A DNA stretch of 26,386 nt from Pseudomonadota bacterium (GCA_023427945.1 JAEYZR010000150.1:1-26386), one strand, 5' to 3'; shown: positions 1 to 7,983, numbered from the stretch's first letter. Made by a program: numbers and translations. The notes: generated by a model from the sequence alone, not told the origin.

Positions 1-1
1 G

Positions 2-256
2 ATCAGATCAGGCCAGGATGTTCTCAAGGCCCTGGCATGCGGGGCGTCCTCCTGCCTGATCGGCAAGGCGTTTCTTTATGGATTGGGCGCGATGGGTGAA
101 GCGGGCGTGTCCAAGACCCTGGACATCATCCGGCGCGAGCTGGACATCAGCCTGGCGTTGACCGGGTTGACCGACGTGAACCAGATCGATCAGAAAACGC
201 TATGGCGGCCTGCCTCCTCACTGGCCGAACCAGGAATGATCCGGCACCGGCCCTGA
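2..256 (+). CDS. FMN-dependent alpha-hydroxy-acid dehydrogenase, C-terminal fragment
   Basis: This is the last 84 codons of a gene that begins before the window; the stop is TGA at 254-256. The fragment opens with IRSGQDVLKALACGASSCLI and continues GKAFLYGLGAMGEAGV. This is the conserved phosphate/FMN-binding end of the (S)-2-hydroxy-acid oxidase fold shared by L-lactate dehydrogenase (cytochrome), glycolate oxidase and mandelate dehydrogenase. The later stretch ELDISLALTGLTDVNQI is the usual C-terminal helix. Enzymes of this family oxidise a 2-hydroxy acid to a 2-oxo acid and pass electrons to FMN. The substrate cannot be told from this fragment. It converges on the amino acid ABC operon, with a strong hairpin between them. 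Confidence 0.85.
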   Translation: MRSGQDVLKALACGASSCLIGKAFLYGLGAMGEAGVSKTLDIIRRELDISLALTGLTDVNQIDQKTLWRPASSLAEPGMIRHRP

Positions 257-281
257 CGCAGTTTTCTGTACCGATCTGAAC

Positions 282-322
282 GAGAGAAATCCGGCTCGGC
301 AACTTAGTGCCGGATTTCGCTC
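282..322. terminator. Hairpin between convergent genes, candidate bidirectional terminator
   Basis: The arms GAAATCCGGC (286-295) and GCCGGATTTC (309-318) pair perfectly over 10 bp around a 13-nt loop. After one mismatch, GAG (282-284) pairs with CTC (320-322). The hairpin lies between two converging genes, and its right arm covers the last codons of the ABC ATPase gene. No T-run follows on either strand, so it is not a textbook intrinsic terminator. Confidence 0.45.
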
Positions 323-1029
323 AGGAACTTCTGTGCACGCGGGCTCTGCGGATTGTTGAAGAACGCTTCAGGCGTGCCGGTCTCCACGATCTTGCCCGCA
401 TCCATGAACCACACGGTGTCGGCGACTTCGCGTGCGAAGCCCATTTCGTGCGTGACGCAAACCATGGTCATGCCTTCGCGCGCCAGCGCCTTCATGACCT
501 GCAGAACCTCGCCCACCATCTCCGGATCCAGTGCGCTGGTCGGCTCGTCAAACAGCATGACCGGTGGTTTCATCGCCAGGGCCCGCGCGATGGCCACGCG
601 CTGCTGCTGTCCGCCCGACAACTGCGCGGGATAGGCCTGCGCCTTGTGGGCCAGGCCGACTTTTTCCAGCAGCGCCATCGCCTGCTCCTGGGCGTCAGCC
701 TTGCTCGCCCGCTTGAGCATGACCGGTGCCAAGGTCACATTCTCGATGGCGCTCAGATGCGGAAACAGGTTGAACTGCTGGAACACAAAGCCGATGTGGC
801 TACGTTGCTCGTCCACGTTGGCACCCTTGCGGGTGATGTCATCGCCGTTGACTTCGATGCGGCCACTTTGAATCGGCTCGAGCCGGTTGATCGTGCGGAT
901 CAGCGTCGACTTGCCCGACCCGGACGGGCCACAGACCACCAGCACTTCCCCGCGTTTGACCGTGGCGTTGATATCGGTCAGCGCCTGATAGTCGCCATAC
1001 CATTTATTGACGTCGTGGAAAGTGATCAT
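304..1029 (-). CDS. Polar amino acid ABC importer, ATP-binding protein
   Basis: This 241-residue protein is a cytoplasmic ATPase of the GlnQ/GltL/HisP type that powers amino acid uptake. All ATPase motifs are visible: Walker A GPSGSGKST at 34-42, Q-loop glutamine at about 84, signature LSGGQ at 137-141, Walker B VMLFDE at 157-162, and H-loop His194 in VTHEMGFAR. The length is normal for the family. The start overlaps the stop of the upstream permease gene in an ATGA, which implies translational coupling. It is the last gene of a six-gene minus-strand operon with two permeases, a binding protein, an aminotransferase and an aldolase. The exact amino acid is unknown. Confidence 0.95.
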   Translation of the reverse strand: MITFHDVNKWYGDYQALTDINATVKRGEVLVVCGPSGSGKSTLIRTINRLEPIQSGRIEVNGDDITRKGANVDEQRSHIGFVFQQFNLFPHLSAIENVTLAPVMLKRASKADAQEQAMALLEKVGLAHKAQAYPAQLSGGQQQRVAIARALAMKPPVMLFDEPTSALDPEMVGEVLQVMKALAREGMTMVCVTHEMGFAREVADTVWFMDAGKIVETGTPEAFFNNPQSPRAQKFLSEIRH

Positions 1030-1736
1030 GCGGGTTGCGCCTGTACAGGTTGAGCGAGGCGGCGACGCGCCACGCGAAGTTCGACCAGACGTGCCATGCC
1101 GGTCAGGATGAAGTTCAAGGTGAAGTACGTCATCGCAAGCAGTGTGAAGACTTCGAACGGACGTACCAGCAAGACGTTGTTGAGCTGGTTGGCAGCATAG
1201 GTCAGTTCCTGAACGCTGATCACGTAGGCCAGGGACGTTTCTTTCACGGTCGAAACGAACTGACTCATCATGCTGGGCAGCATGTTGTAGAGCGCCTGCG
1301 GCAGGATGATGCGCCGCATCGTCTGGCCGTGCGACAGCCCCAGGGCACGCCCTGCTTCCATCTGGCCCTGCGGCAGTGCCTGGATGCCGGCGCGGATGAT
1401 TTCCGCGAGGTACGCGCTTTCATAGCACACCAGCGCGACCACCATGGTCGTGAACCCGGCGACGGGCCGGCCAATGACCAGCGGAACAAAAAAGTACGCC
1501 CAGAAGATGAACATCAGCAGCGGCAGGCCGCGCACCATGTACACCAGCGTCGTGGCAGGATACCGGAAGATGCGACGCGAACTCAGGCGCCCCAACGCCA
1601 GCAGCAGACCAAACGGCAAGGCCAGCGTCAGACTCAACGCGGCCAGTGCAAGTGTGGCGACCAGCCCGCCCATCGGGCCGTTGGGATATTGGCCGATCAG
1701 CAGGAGCAGCCAGTTGTCAGACAGAATTTCCCACAT
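1026..1736 (-). CDS. Polar amino acid ABC importer, permease 2 (GltK-like)
   Basis: This inner-membrane permease of the His/Glu/Gln/Arg family has 236 residues from the chosen start. Hydrophobic segments run through the protein. The coupling EAA loop is visible as EAGRALGLSHGQTMRRIILP, the site that contacts the ATPase. I chose the Met of MWEILSDNW at 1736 over the longer frame from 1781: it lies one base after the preceding gene's stop, has a GGAG about 9 nt upstream, and removes a charged N-terminal extension atypical of these permeases. The 3' end overlaps the ATPase gene by 4 bases. It probably forms a heterodimer with the neighbouring permease. Confidence 0.9.
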   Translation of the reverse strand: MWEILSDNWLLLLIGQYPNGPMGGLVATLALAALSLTLALPFGLLLALGRLSSRRIFRYPATTLVYMVRGLPLLMFIFWAYFFVPLVIGRPVAGFTTMVVALVCYESAYLAEIIRAGIQALPQGQMEAGRALGLSHGQTMRRIILPQALYNMLPSMMSQFVSTVKETSLAYVISVQELTYAANQLNNVLLVRPFEVFTLLAMTYFTLNFILTGMARLVELRVARRRLAQPVQAQPA

Positions 1737-1737
1737 A

Positions 1738-2439
1738 TCAGCGTGCTCCCGCCAGTCGGCTGCGGCGCGCCAGTACATCACCGCCCCACATGATCAGCAG
1801 AGACAGCACGAGGTACATCACTGTCACGACAGCATAGGCCTCAAAGACCTTGAAGCTCACGTTCTCGATTTCGCGTGCCGCCTTGGTCAACTCGGCCACG
1901 CCGATGGCCATCGCCAGGCTGGTGTTCTTGAACATCAGCAGCGTCTGGTTGACCAGCGTCGGAATGGCGATCCGGAACGCCTGCGGCATCATGACTTTGC
2001 GCATGGTCTGCAAGTAAGACAGGCCCAGCGCACGAGACGCTTCGAACTGGCCGCTTGGAACAGCACGCAACGCGCTGCGCAGATCCTCGGCGATATAGGC
2101 CGCCATCACCAGCGCAATAGCGATCATTGCCATCAGGAACTCACCCCCGACCGCATTGATCTGGTCGACCAGCGCCGCAGGAAGCATCGCCGGTATCCCG
2201 AAATACCAGAACAGGATGTGCACCAGCATGGGCACATTGCGATGAAACGCCACGTAGGCGGAGATCAGAAAATTGAGGGCCGCCACATCGGCCAGCCGAA
2301 TGACGGCCAACGTGGTGCCCAAGGCGAACGCTCCGATCCAGGCCAATCCGGTCAGCGCCAGGGTCGTATAAAGACCCTGGATCAGCCATTCCAGATAGGG
2401 AGCCTGAAGCACAACGCCGAAGTCAAAAACGTATTGCAT
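1738..2439 (-). CDS. Polar amino acid ABC importer, permease 1 (GltJ-like)
   Basis: This 233-residue inner-membrane permease is the partner of the downstream GltK-like protein. It begins MQYVFDFGVVL and has several hydrophobic segments, among them LYTTLALTGLAWIGAFALGT and FLMAMIAIALVMAAYIAED. Its EAA loop reads EASRALGLSYLQTMRKVMMP. The RNVPMLVHILFWYFGIP segment is characteristic of GltJ/GlnP-type permeases. Only 28 bases separate it from the binding protein gene, and the next permease follows one base after its stop. The arrangement (binding protein, permease, permease, ATPase) is the classic polar amino acid importer order. Confidence 0.92.
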   Translation of the reverse strand: MQYVFDFGVVLQAPYLEWLIQGLYTTLALTGLAWIGAFALGTTLAVIRLADVAALNFLISAYVAFHRNVPMLVHILFWYFGIPAMLPAALVDQINAVGGEFLMAMIAIALVMAAYIAEDLRSALRAVPSGQFEASRALGLSYLQTMRKVMMPQAFRIAIPTLVNQTLLMFKNTSLAMAIGVAELTKAAREIENVSFKVFEAYAVVTVMYLVLSLLIMWGGDVLARRSRLAGAR

Positions 2440-2467
2440 TGGCTTTACGCCCTATAAGTAATGCGTC

Positions 2468-3295
2468 TCAGCCCTTGATGGCTTCGATCTTGAAGTCGCG
2501 CTTCATCTTGTACGGCGACTGGTCGCCCAGCCACTTGTTGAAGATCTGATCGATCTCGCCGCTGGCCTGCAGGCCCTCGAGCACGCTGTTGACCTGATCC
2601 AGCAAGGCTTTCTCGCCCTTGCGCACGCCCACGCCCCACGGCTCGACGAACAGCGCCGGCTCGAGGATCTTGACCGGCACGGGTGTGGATTCGGACTGGG
2701 TGCGGAACTTGGCCAGCATCAGCTCGGAGGCGACAAAACCGTCGACCTTGCGCTGCTGCAGCGCCATGAACGCGCTCGAGGGATCCTTGAACGAAACAGC
2801 AGTCACGTTCGGGATGTGGGTGCGTGCACCCTGTTCGGACGACGAACCCGATACAGCGCTCACACGCTTGCCGCTCAGATCGGCCGGCGATTTCAGATTG
2901 GCATCGGCGTCACGCGACAGCACCTTCTGGGGGCTGACGAAGTGCTGGTACGAGTAGTCGATCTGCTCGGCGCGGGCCGGCGACCAGCCCAGGTTGGCTG
3001 CCACCACATCGACCCGGCCGGCGGCCAGTTCAGGGATGCGTGCTTCGACAGCGATAAGCTTCAGCTCCAGGGGCAAGCCCAGGCTGTCGGCGATCTTCTT
3101 GCACAGATCGACCTCGTAGCCGACGACGGCACGAGTCTTCTGATCCTGGAAGCTGAACGGTTCAGCCGTGCCGAGCGTGCCGCAAATGAATTTTCCGCGC
3201 GCCTTGATATCCTGCAACTGGTCTGCTTGTGCGGCTCCGGGCATGGCGCAAGCCAGTGCGATCAGAGCAGCAGGAGCGGTAAACAATGCTTTCAT
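2468..3295 (-). CDS. Amino acid ABC importer, periplasmic substrate-binding protein
   Basis: This is a periplasmic solute-binding protein of the bacterial extracellular family 3 type, 275 residues from MKALFTAP. A signal peptide of about 24 residues ends at the AQA motif (AMPGAAQADQL). The mature part begins with the family hallmark LQDIKARGKFICGTLG and contains VGYEVDLCKKIADSLGL, typical of glutamate/aspartate and glutamine binders. The longer frame from 3319 was rejected because GAGGGG lies about 6 nt before the Met at 3295. The two cysteines in the N-terminal lobe (FICGT and DLCKK) could form a disulfide. The ligand is probably an acidic or polar amino acid, or an analogue suited to the neighbouring aminotransferase and aldolase. 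Confidence 0.93.
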   Translation of the reverse strand: MKALFTAPAALIALACAMPGAAQADQLQDIKARGKFICGTLGTAEPFSFQDQKTRAVVGYEVDLCKKIADSLGLPLELKLIAVEARIPELAAGRVDVVAANLGWSPARAEQIDYSYQHFVSPQKVLSRDADANLKSPADLSGKRVSAVSGSSSEQGARTHIPNVTAVSFKDPSSAFMALQQRKVDGFVASELMLAKFRTQSESTPVPVKILEPALFVEPWGVGVRKGEKALLDQVNSVLEGLQASGEIDQIFNKWLGDQSPYKMKRDFKIEAIKG

Positions 3296-3337
3296 GATTT
3301 CCCCTCGTTGAAAAGACACTAATGAAGATACTGGGAC

Positions 3338-4549
3338 TCAGCGCAACGCAGCGCAGGCCTGGACAATGCGATCGCAACCCTTCTCGATCTGTTCCATCGA
3401 AGTGGCGAAGCTCAGGCGAAGATACGGCGACAGGCCATAGGCAGCACCATCGAGCACTGCCACACCTGCATCGAGCAGGTACATGACGACATCCAGGTCG
3501 CTCGCCAGGGTCTTGCCTTGGGGCGTCTGCCGGCCGATCAATCCGGCCACCGACGGATATACATAGAATGCGCCGTCCGGCGTGGCACAGCGCACACCCG
3601 GAATCGCATCCAGCATGCTGACGACGCGGTCGCGCCGTGCACGATAGATATCACGCGCCTCGCTCACGCCTTTCTGGTCGCCATCCAGTGCCACCACCGC
3701 AGCGGCCTGGCTCACCGCACTGACGCAACTGGTGTTTTGCGAAATCAAGGTCGTCATGGCACGCACCAGCGTGCGCGGCCCGCCTGCGTAACCGACGCGC
3801 CAGCCTGTCATGGCATAGGCCTTGGAGACGCCGTTGATCGTCAATACGCGATCGGCCAGTTCGGGCGCAACCTTGGCCAGGCTGGCCATCGGCGTCTCGC
3901 CATAGCACAGATGTTCATAGATCTCGTCGGTCAAGACAGCGACCTGAGGATTGCGCATCAGAACCTCGGCCAGGGCGCGCAACTCGTCAGCGGAGTAGAC
4001 CGCGCCGGTCGGATTCGAAGGCGAGTTCAGCACCAGCCACTTGGTGCGCGGCGTGATCGCGGCCTCCAGGGTCTGGGGCGTGAGCTTGAAGCCCTGGGCC
4101 TCCTCGCACACCACCAGCACGGGCTTGCCTTCATTGGCCAGCACCATGTCGGGATACGACACCCAGAAAGGCGCCGGCACGATCACCTCGTCGCCAGCCT
4201 CGACGGTGGCCGCGAATGCCGTGAAGATCAGCTGCTTGGCACCCACGCCGACAACGAGTTGGTCCAGTCCAAACGACAGTCCATTCTCGCGCTCGAACTT
4301 GCGCTGGATGGCTTGGAGCAGAGCCCGCGTGCCGGCTGCTGCGGTATAGCGTGTGTGGCCGGCACGAATCGCCTGGATCGCACCGTCCACGATATAAGCG
4401 GGCGTGTCGAAGTCAGGTTCGCCGACGGTGAAGTCCACGATATCGCGTCCCTCGGCACGCAACTGGTCGACTCGCGTCTTCGCCGCCATGCTGGGCGAAG
4501 GCTTGATGGCCAGCGCACGCGCGGCCAGGAAAGATTGATCGATACTCAT
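3338..4549 (-). CDS. PLP-dependent class I aminotransferase (aspartate-aminotransferase-like)
   Basis: This 403-residue fold-type I aminotransferase carries NSPSNPTGAVY at about 175-185, TDEIYE with the cofactor-nitrogen Asp208, NGVSKAYAMTGWRVGY with Schiff-base Lys243, and YLRLSFATS with substrate-carboxylate Arg378. It would move an amino group from an amino acid to a 2-oxo acid in the cytoplasm. Its start overlaps the stop of the aldolase gene by 4 bases (ATGA), and the binding protein gene follows after 42 bases. This placement between an aldolase and an amino acid importer suggests that it deaminates the imported amino acid to the 2-oxo acid that the aldolase cleaves. It also resembles general AspC enzymes, so specificity is inferred from context only. 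Confidence 0.92.
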   Translation of the reverse strand: MSIDQSFLAARALAIKPSPSMAAKTRVDQLRAEGRDIVDFTVGEPDFDTPAYIVDGAIQAIRAGHTRYTAAAGTRALLQAIQRKFERENGLSFGLDQLVVGVGAKQLIFTAFAATVEAGDEVIVPAPFWVSYPDMVLANEGKPVLVVCEEAQGFKLTPQTLEAAITPRTKWLVLNSPSNPTGAVYSADELRALAEVLMRNPQVAVLTDEIYEHLCYGETPMASLAKVAPELADRVLTINGVSKAYAMTGWRVGYAGGPRTLVRAMTTLISQNTSCVSAVSQAAAVVALDGDQKGVSEARDIYRARRDRVVSMLDAIPGVRCATPDGAFYVYPSVAGLIGRQTPQGKTLASDLDVVMYLLDAGVAVLDGAAYGLSPYLRLSFATSMEQIEKGCDRIVQACAALR

Positions 4550-5220
4550 GCCATCCCCTTCGCGGCAAATGCAGCCTGCATCCAGCTTTGTTCCCGTTTA
4601 CCCGTGGCGATTTCCGCCATGATGCGTTCTTCCTTCTCGGCGTGCGCCTGCGCCGCTGCGATCAAGGCCGATGCATGTTCGGGCGCGAACGACACCAGCC
4701 CATCCTCATCGCCGACGATCCAGTCGCCGGGTTGAATCACTTGCCCGCCGATAGACACGGGGACGTTGACTTCGCCCGGGCCATCCTTGAATGGACCACG
4801 GTGCGTGACGCCACGCGCATAGCAAGGGAAGTCGTCCTGCGCAAAGGCACCCACATCACGAATCGCACCGTCCACCACCACGCCCGCGCAGCCGTGCAGT
4901 TGCAGATAACGCTTCATGATCTCGCCCAGCACGGCGTTGTTGAGCGCGCCGCCTGCATCGATGACCAGAACGTGCCCGGGCTGCAACTGCATCATGGCCT
5001 GATAGATAAACAGGTTGTCGCCCGGCCGGGTGCGCACGGTCAGGGCGGTGCCAACCAGCTTGCCGCCCTTGTGGTAGGGCGCAAGGCCGACGATGCCAAC
5101 CTGTCGACCCATGTTGTCGCTCAAATGCGGGGTGACGATGTGCTGCAGGGCTTCGCGCACGGCGGCATCACCAATGGCAGGTGCCGCCAGTACCCGCTTG
5201 CCGGGAACAGATGTGTTCAT
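4546..5220 (-). CDS. RraA-like aldolase (4-hydroxy-4-methyl-2-oxoglutarate / 4-carboxy-4-hydroxy-2-oxoadipate aldolase family)
   Basis: This 224-residue protein belongs to the RraA/HMG aldolase family. The hallmark loops are present: GGALNNAVLGEIM at about 90-102 and VVVDGAIRDVGAF at 114-126, with Arg121 and Asp122 of the DGxIRD motif that binds substrate and divalent metal in characterised aldolases. Such enzymes split 4-hydroxy-4-methyl-2-oxoglutarate into two pyruvates, or 4-carboxy-4-hydroxy-2-oxoadipate into pyruvate and oxaloacetate, and also decarboxylate oxaloacetate. True RraA (RNase E inhibitor) proteins are shorter, about 160 residues, so the metabolic role is preferred. It is the first gene of the operon. 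The Shine-Dalgarno before 5220 is weak. A loose TTGCGC-N18-TACACT promoter reads leftward at about 5239-5268. Confidence 0.85.
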   Translation of the reverse strand: MNTSVPGKRVLAAPAIGDAAVREALQHIVTPHLSDNMGRQVGIVGLAPYHKGGKLVGTALTVRTRPGDNLFIYQAMMQLQPGHVLVIDAGGALNNAVLGEIMKRYLQLHGCAGVVVDGAIRDVGAFAQDDFPCYARGVTHRGPFKDGPGEVNVPVSIGGQVIQPGDWIVGDEDGLVSFAPEHASALIAAAQAHAEKEERIMAEIATGKREQSWMQAAFAAKGMA

Positions 5221-5309
5221 GTGTGAAATCGGGCAAAAAGTGTAAGAAGGCGTTCATCATCAGCGCAATAGAACTTTAAAAAAAGTGATTTATACTCCGC
5301 CCTCTATAT

Positions 5310-5330
5310 TCCCTTAAGGAATTAAAGGGA
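5310..5330. promoter_or_regulatory. Imperfect inverted repeat over the LysR gene's ribosome binding site
   Basis: The arms TCCCTTAA and TTAAAGGGA face each other across a few bases in the 120-bp divergent region between the aldolase operon and the LysR gene. The right arm supplies the AAGGGA Shine-Dalgarno sequence 10 bases before the LysR start. It may be a regulator-binding site or an RNA hairpin masking the ribosome site. A TATACT -10-like box is at 5291-5296. Confidence 0.35.
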
Positions 5331-5340
5331 TTACCCGAAT

Positions 5341-6234
5341 ATGTTCACATTCAAACAGATCGAGGCCCTGTATTGGACCGTGCGCCTTGGAACGCTCCAT
5401 GCTGCGGCGCGCAAACTCAACACCTCGCAATCAGCGATCACCAAGCGGATCCAGGACATAGAGGCCGGGTTCGATCTGGCCTTGTTCGACCGCAGCGGGC
5501 ACAAGGCCGTGCTGACCTCGCGCGGCCACCAGATCTATGGCATGGCGCAGGAACTGCTTGCGCAACGCGACAACATGCTGACGCAGATGCAAGGCCTGCA
5601 CATCCAGACAGGCACCGTCCGCCTGGGCATTACTGAAATCACCGCCATGACCTGGCTGCCCGCGTTCATTCGGGAAATGCGGGTGCTGTATCCGCGAGTG
5701 ACGCTGGAACCCAGCATCGACATGGGCGCAGATCTTCTGCATCGTCTGGCGGCAGGCAGTATCGACATGGCGATCGTCCACGAAGAGCTCATCACACCCG
5801 ACCTGGAATCGCTACGACTGCGCCCGCTGCATTTCGTATGGACCGCTGCAGCCGATCAGTTTGATGAGGGACGTATTTATGCTCCGGCCGATATTGCCGC
5901 CATGCCACTGCTGAGGCAGTCCCGTGAATCCGGACTCAACCGGATTTATGACCTGTGGCTCAATCCCCATGTCTCGACCAACAACAACTTCACGATCAAC
6001 AGCCTGATTGCCATGGCCGGGCTGACTGCAGCCGGCTTCGGCGTGTCCTGCCTGCCACGAGAGTATTTTCGGGAATGGATCCGCACACGCCGGTTGTGCG
6101 TATTGCGCACGACCGTTACCGCGCCACAATCGGTGTATCGTGCGGCGTATCGTCGGGATGCCGACGCATCGTTCTACCGCGAACTGGCACAGCTGGCGCA
6201 GCGCTGCTGCGATTTCTCCGATCAGATGACTTGA
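5341..6234 (+). CDS. LysR-family transcriptional regulator, divergent from the amino acid/aldolase operon
   Basis: This 297-residue LysR regulator has an N-terminal winged helix-turn-helix at about 3-60 (FTFKQIEALYWTVRLGTLHA, then ARKLNTSQSAITKRIQDIEA) followed by an effector-binding domain starting near LGITEITAMTWLPAFI. The length is normal. It is transcribed away from the aldolase-aminotransferase-importer operon across 120 bp, so it is most likely that operon's regulator, responding to the imported amino acid or its oxo acid. This is inferred from position. The start is supported by AAGGGA 10 bases upstream. Its 3' end converges on the low-GC island with only 12 bases between. Confidence 0.93.
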   Translation: MFTFKQIEALYWTVRLGTLHAAARKLNTSQSAITKRIQDIEAGFDLALFDRSGHKAVLTSRGHQIYGMAQELLAQRDNMLTQMQGLHIQTGTVRLGITEITAMTWLPAFIREMRVLYPRVTLEPSIDMGADLLHRLAAGSIDMAIVHEELITPDLESLRLRPLHFVWTAAADQFDEGRIYAPADIAAMPLLRQSRESGLNRIYDLWLNPHVSTNNNFTINSLIAMAGLTAAGFGVSCLPREYFREWIRTRRLCVLRTTVTAPQSVYRAAYRRDADASFYRELAQLAQRCCDFSDQMT

Positions 6235-6246
6235 GAAGTGTCGGGG

Positions 6247-6564
6247 CTAGTCGTGCGCTCGTACACTTTTGGCGGCGCGGTGCAAGAGTATGGCAACCAG
6301 CGTCACCACGAATACAGGAACCAACATATCCAGTTGCGCGTCCGTCGACCAGTTCCATACGTCGAATGCCTCCCAGGGCATCAGGTGCGAGGGATCTCCG
6401 ATCTTGTACTCGCGTTGCGCATGCTCGCGGCTGATGAAAAAACCGGCTGCAAATGCCGCCCCAACCGTTGCGCCCGTTGCGATGGCAAATCGCCAGAATG
6501 CCAACACAAATACACCTTGGATGAGCAAGGCGTAAACAGCATGTTCCAGGTGAGTGATGTTCAT
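6247..6564 (-). CDS. Small phage-type membrane protein
   Basis: This is a predicted inner-membrane protein of 105 residues from MNITHLEHAVYALLIQGVFV. It has three hydrophobic segments, at about 8-24, 26-42 and 79-96. The middle one ends in FFISREHAQREYKIG, and the linker carries MPWEAFDVWNWS before the last membrane segment. From memory, this pattern (EH-YALL, AFFxxREhAQAEY, MPWW-F-xxxWxxxSxLDxLxP) recurs in small membrane proteins of Burkholderiales prophages. I did not check this by search. The Met at 6564 was chosen over the frame from 6615 because GGGAAG sits 5 bases upstream. It lies 63 bases after the ABC exporter gene on the same strand. It could be a phage remnant or an accessory or immunity protein of the peptide cassette. 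Confidence 0.7.
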   Translation of the reverse strand: MNITHLEHAVYALLIQGVFVLAFWRFAIATGATVGAAFAAGFFISREHAQREYKIGDPSHLMPWEAFDVWNWSTDAQLDMLVPVFVVTLVAILLHRAAKSVRAHD

Positions 6565-6627
6565 TGCGACTTCCCAGGTTGATCGGACTTCATCCTGCAG
6601 CTCAAAGTCCTGCATAGACCGCTCGCA

Positions 6628-7983
6628 TCAGTGTCGCACCTCGATGACCACCCTGGTCTCCGCGGCCACGTCCAAAAGATGATTGAACATCTGACAGTTA
6701 CGCTGATCCAGGTTTGCATCCCATTCATCCAGGAGGATATGCGTGACACCCGATAACGCTTCAATCTCCTTCAGATGGCTGATCATACGTTGACCGGTCG
6801 ACATGCCCTCCAGGTCCGATTGCCAGACTAATCCCTCAGTGTGGGCAGGCAGGTAGAACGCAGAATCGCCAACTCGAAACTTCAGTGATCGCAAGAACGT
6901 ACTCTTCCCTGCGCCGTTGGGTCCACGGATAGTGAATCGACCTTGGGCGCGACTTGCGAGGAATGTGAGTGCCTCATCGCGCGCATGCTGGATTTCGTCG
7001 TTGATGGATATCGGCATGGCTAGTGCCATGCGTTTCGCGCCAACCTCACGAAGGGAATCAGGCGCGGGCCAGCCACCGAAGAGCATGCGCGTCCGCGCAA
7101 GCACGGCTCTCAATCCTAGCGCCTGACTGACCAATGCAGTAACCCCGCTCAATACATGAAATATTCTTGTGAGGTTTGCTATGAGCGCGGCAGCGACGAC
7201 AGGCTGCAGCGTCGCGTCATTCAACGTTGCAAGAAGGAGATAGATACTTGGACTTAACGTCAGAAGTGCAAGCAAAATATCCCCTGCGGCCGTGACTGTC
7301 GTCAAGCGGATGCAGGTCCCATAAAACGTCTTTGCGAACTCACGATTTCTAGCTTGCCATTGCGCATGATTGTGCAGATTTCCGATAGTGATGTTGTCCC
7401 AAGCATGCGTCAGATGGGAAGAAAAGCGGATGTGAGCGGCCTCCTGCATACCGGCAAGACGATCAATGGGCTTTCTAAGAAAGAAGAGCGCGGCTGTACA
7501 TGCTGCCGCGCTGATCGCATAGCCAATCGCCAGATCGCCGGGCAAAAGGCTGGCTAGAACAATGACATTCAAGAGACTACTGGCAAAAAAATCTGTGAAC
7601 GTTTGCACAAACCGAAGCAAGTCGTCGATGAGCACGAGCGATTGCTTGCCGATGAGCGTTTGTACAAAACTTCGTTGAGCCTGGGTTACTTCTTTTCCGC
7701 GCCAGCCCACCATGACTGATAGCGCGCTTTTCACATACGCAGCGTGAGCGCCATTAATCCAACGCACGAGCGCAATATGCCCCAGGCAGCCAGGAATGTA
7801 AGGTAGCAGCATTGCACCGCAATACAGATAAAGCCAGGGCGCGAGCGCTAACCCTGACTGAAAACGTTCCATCAGCCTTGTCAAAAAATAAGTCGCCGAT
7901 GCCACCAACGATTGCTGCATGACGATGCAGATAAGCGTCAGGTACGCATGCCGGTTGATGAACATCGCAATGTCGAGGCGCAT
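6628..7983 (-). CDS. ABC exporter half-transporter with a very short ATPase domain
   Basis: This 451-residue protein has an N-terminal membrane domain with about six hydrophobic segments (near 12-38, 48-75, 130-168 and 233-287) and a C-terminal ATPase. Walker A GPNGAGKST is at 354-362, a signature-like MSTGQ at 394-398, Walker B HILLDE at 415-420 and a D-loop ANLD at 423-426. The chain ends exactly on His451 in VVIEVRH, the likely H-loop. Only about 40 residues separate Walker A from the signature and 97 separate Walker A from the end, so most of the usual helical subdomain is missing. There is no N-terminal C39 peptidase. It starts 6 bases after the HExxH gene, implying coupling, so export of the modified peptide is the likely role. 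The starting Met has little Shine-Dalgarno; Met7 is an alternative. Confidence 0.85.
   Translation of the reverse strand: MRLDIAMFINRHAYLTLICIVMQQSLVASATYFLTRLMERFQSGLALAPWLYLYCGAMLLPYIPGCLGHIALVRWINGAHAAYVKSALSVMVGWRGKEVTQAQRSFVQTLIGKQSLVLIDDLLRFVQTFTDFFASSLLNVIVLASLLPGDLAIGYAISAAACTAALFFLRKPIDRLAGMQEAAHIRFSSHLTHAWDNITIGNLHNHAQWQARNREFAKTFYGTCIRLTTVTAAGDILLALLTLSPSIYLLLATLNDATLQPVVAAALIANLTRIFHVLSGVTALVSQALGLRAVLARTRMLFGGWPAPDSLREVGAKRMALAMPISINDEIQHARDEALTFLASRAQGRFTIRGPNGAGKSTFLRSLKFRVGDSAFYLPAHTEGLVWQSDLEGMSTGQRMISHLKEIEALSGVTHILLDEWDANLDQRNCQMFNHLLDVAAETRVVIEVRH

Noticed and set aside
3518..4735. A 405-codon open frame on the plus strand
   Set aside because: It is the complement of the aminotransferase gene, with compositional bias and no motifs.
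4546..5220. Calling the RraA-like protein a ribonuclease E inhibitor
   Set aside because: It is longer than true RraA and is embedded in a catabolic operon, so an aldolase role is more likely.
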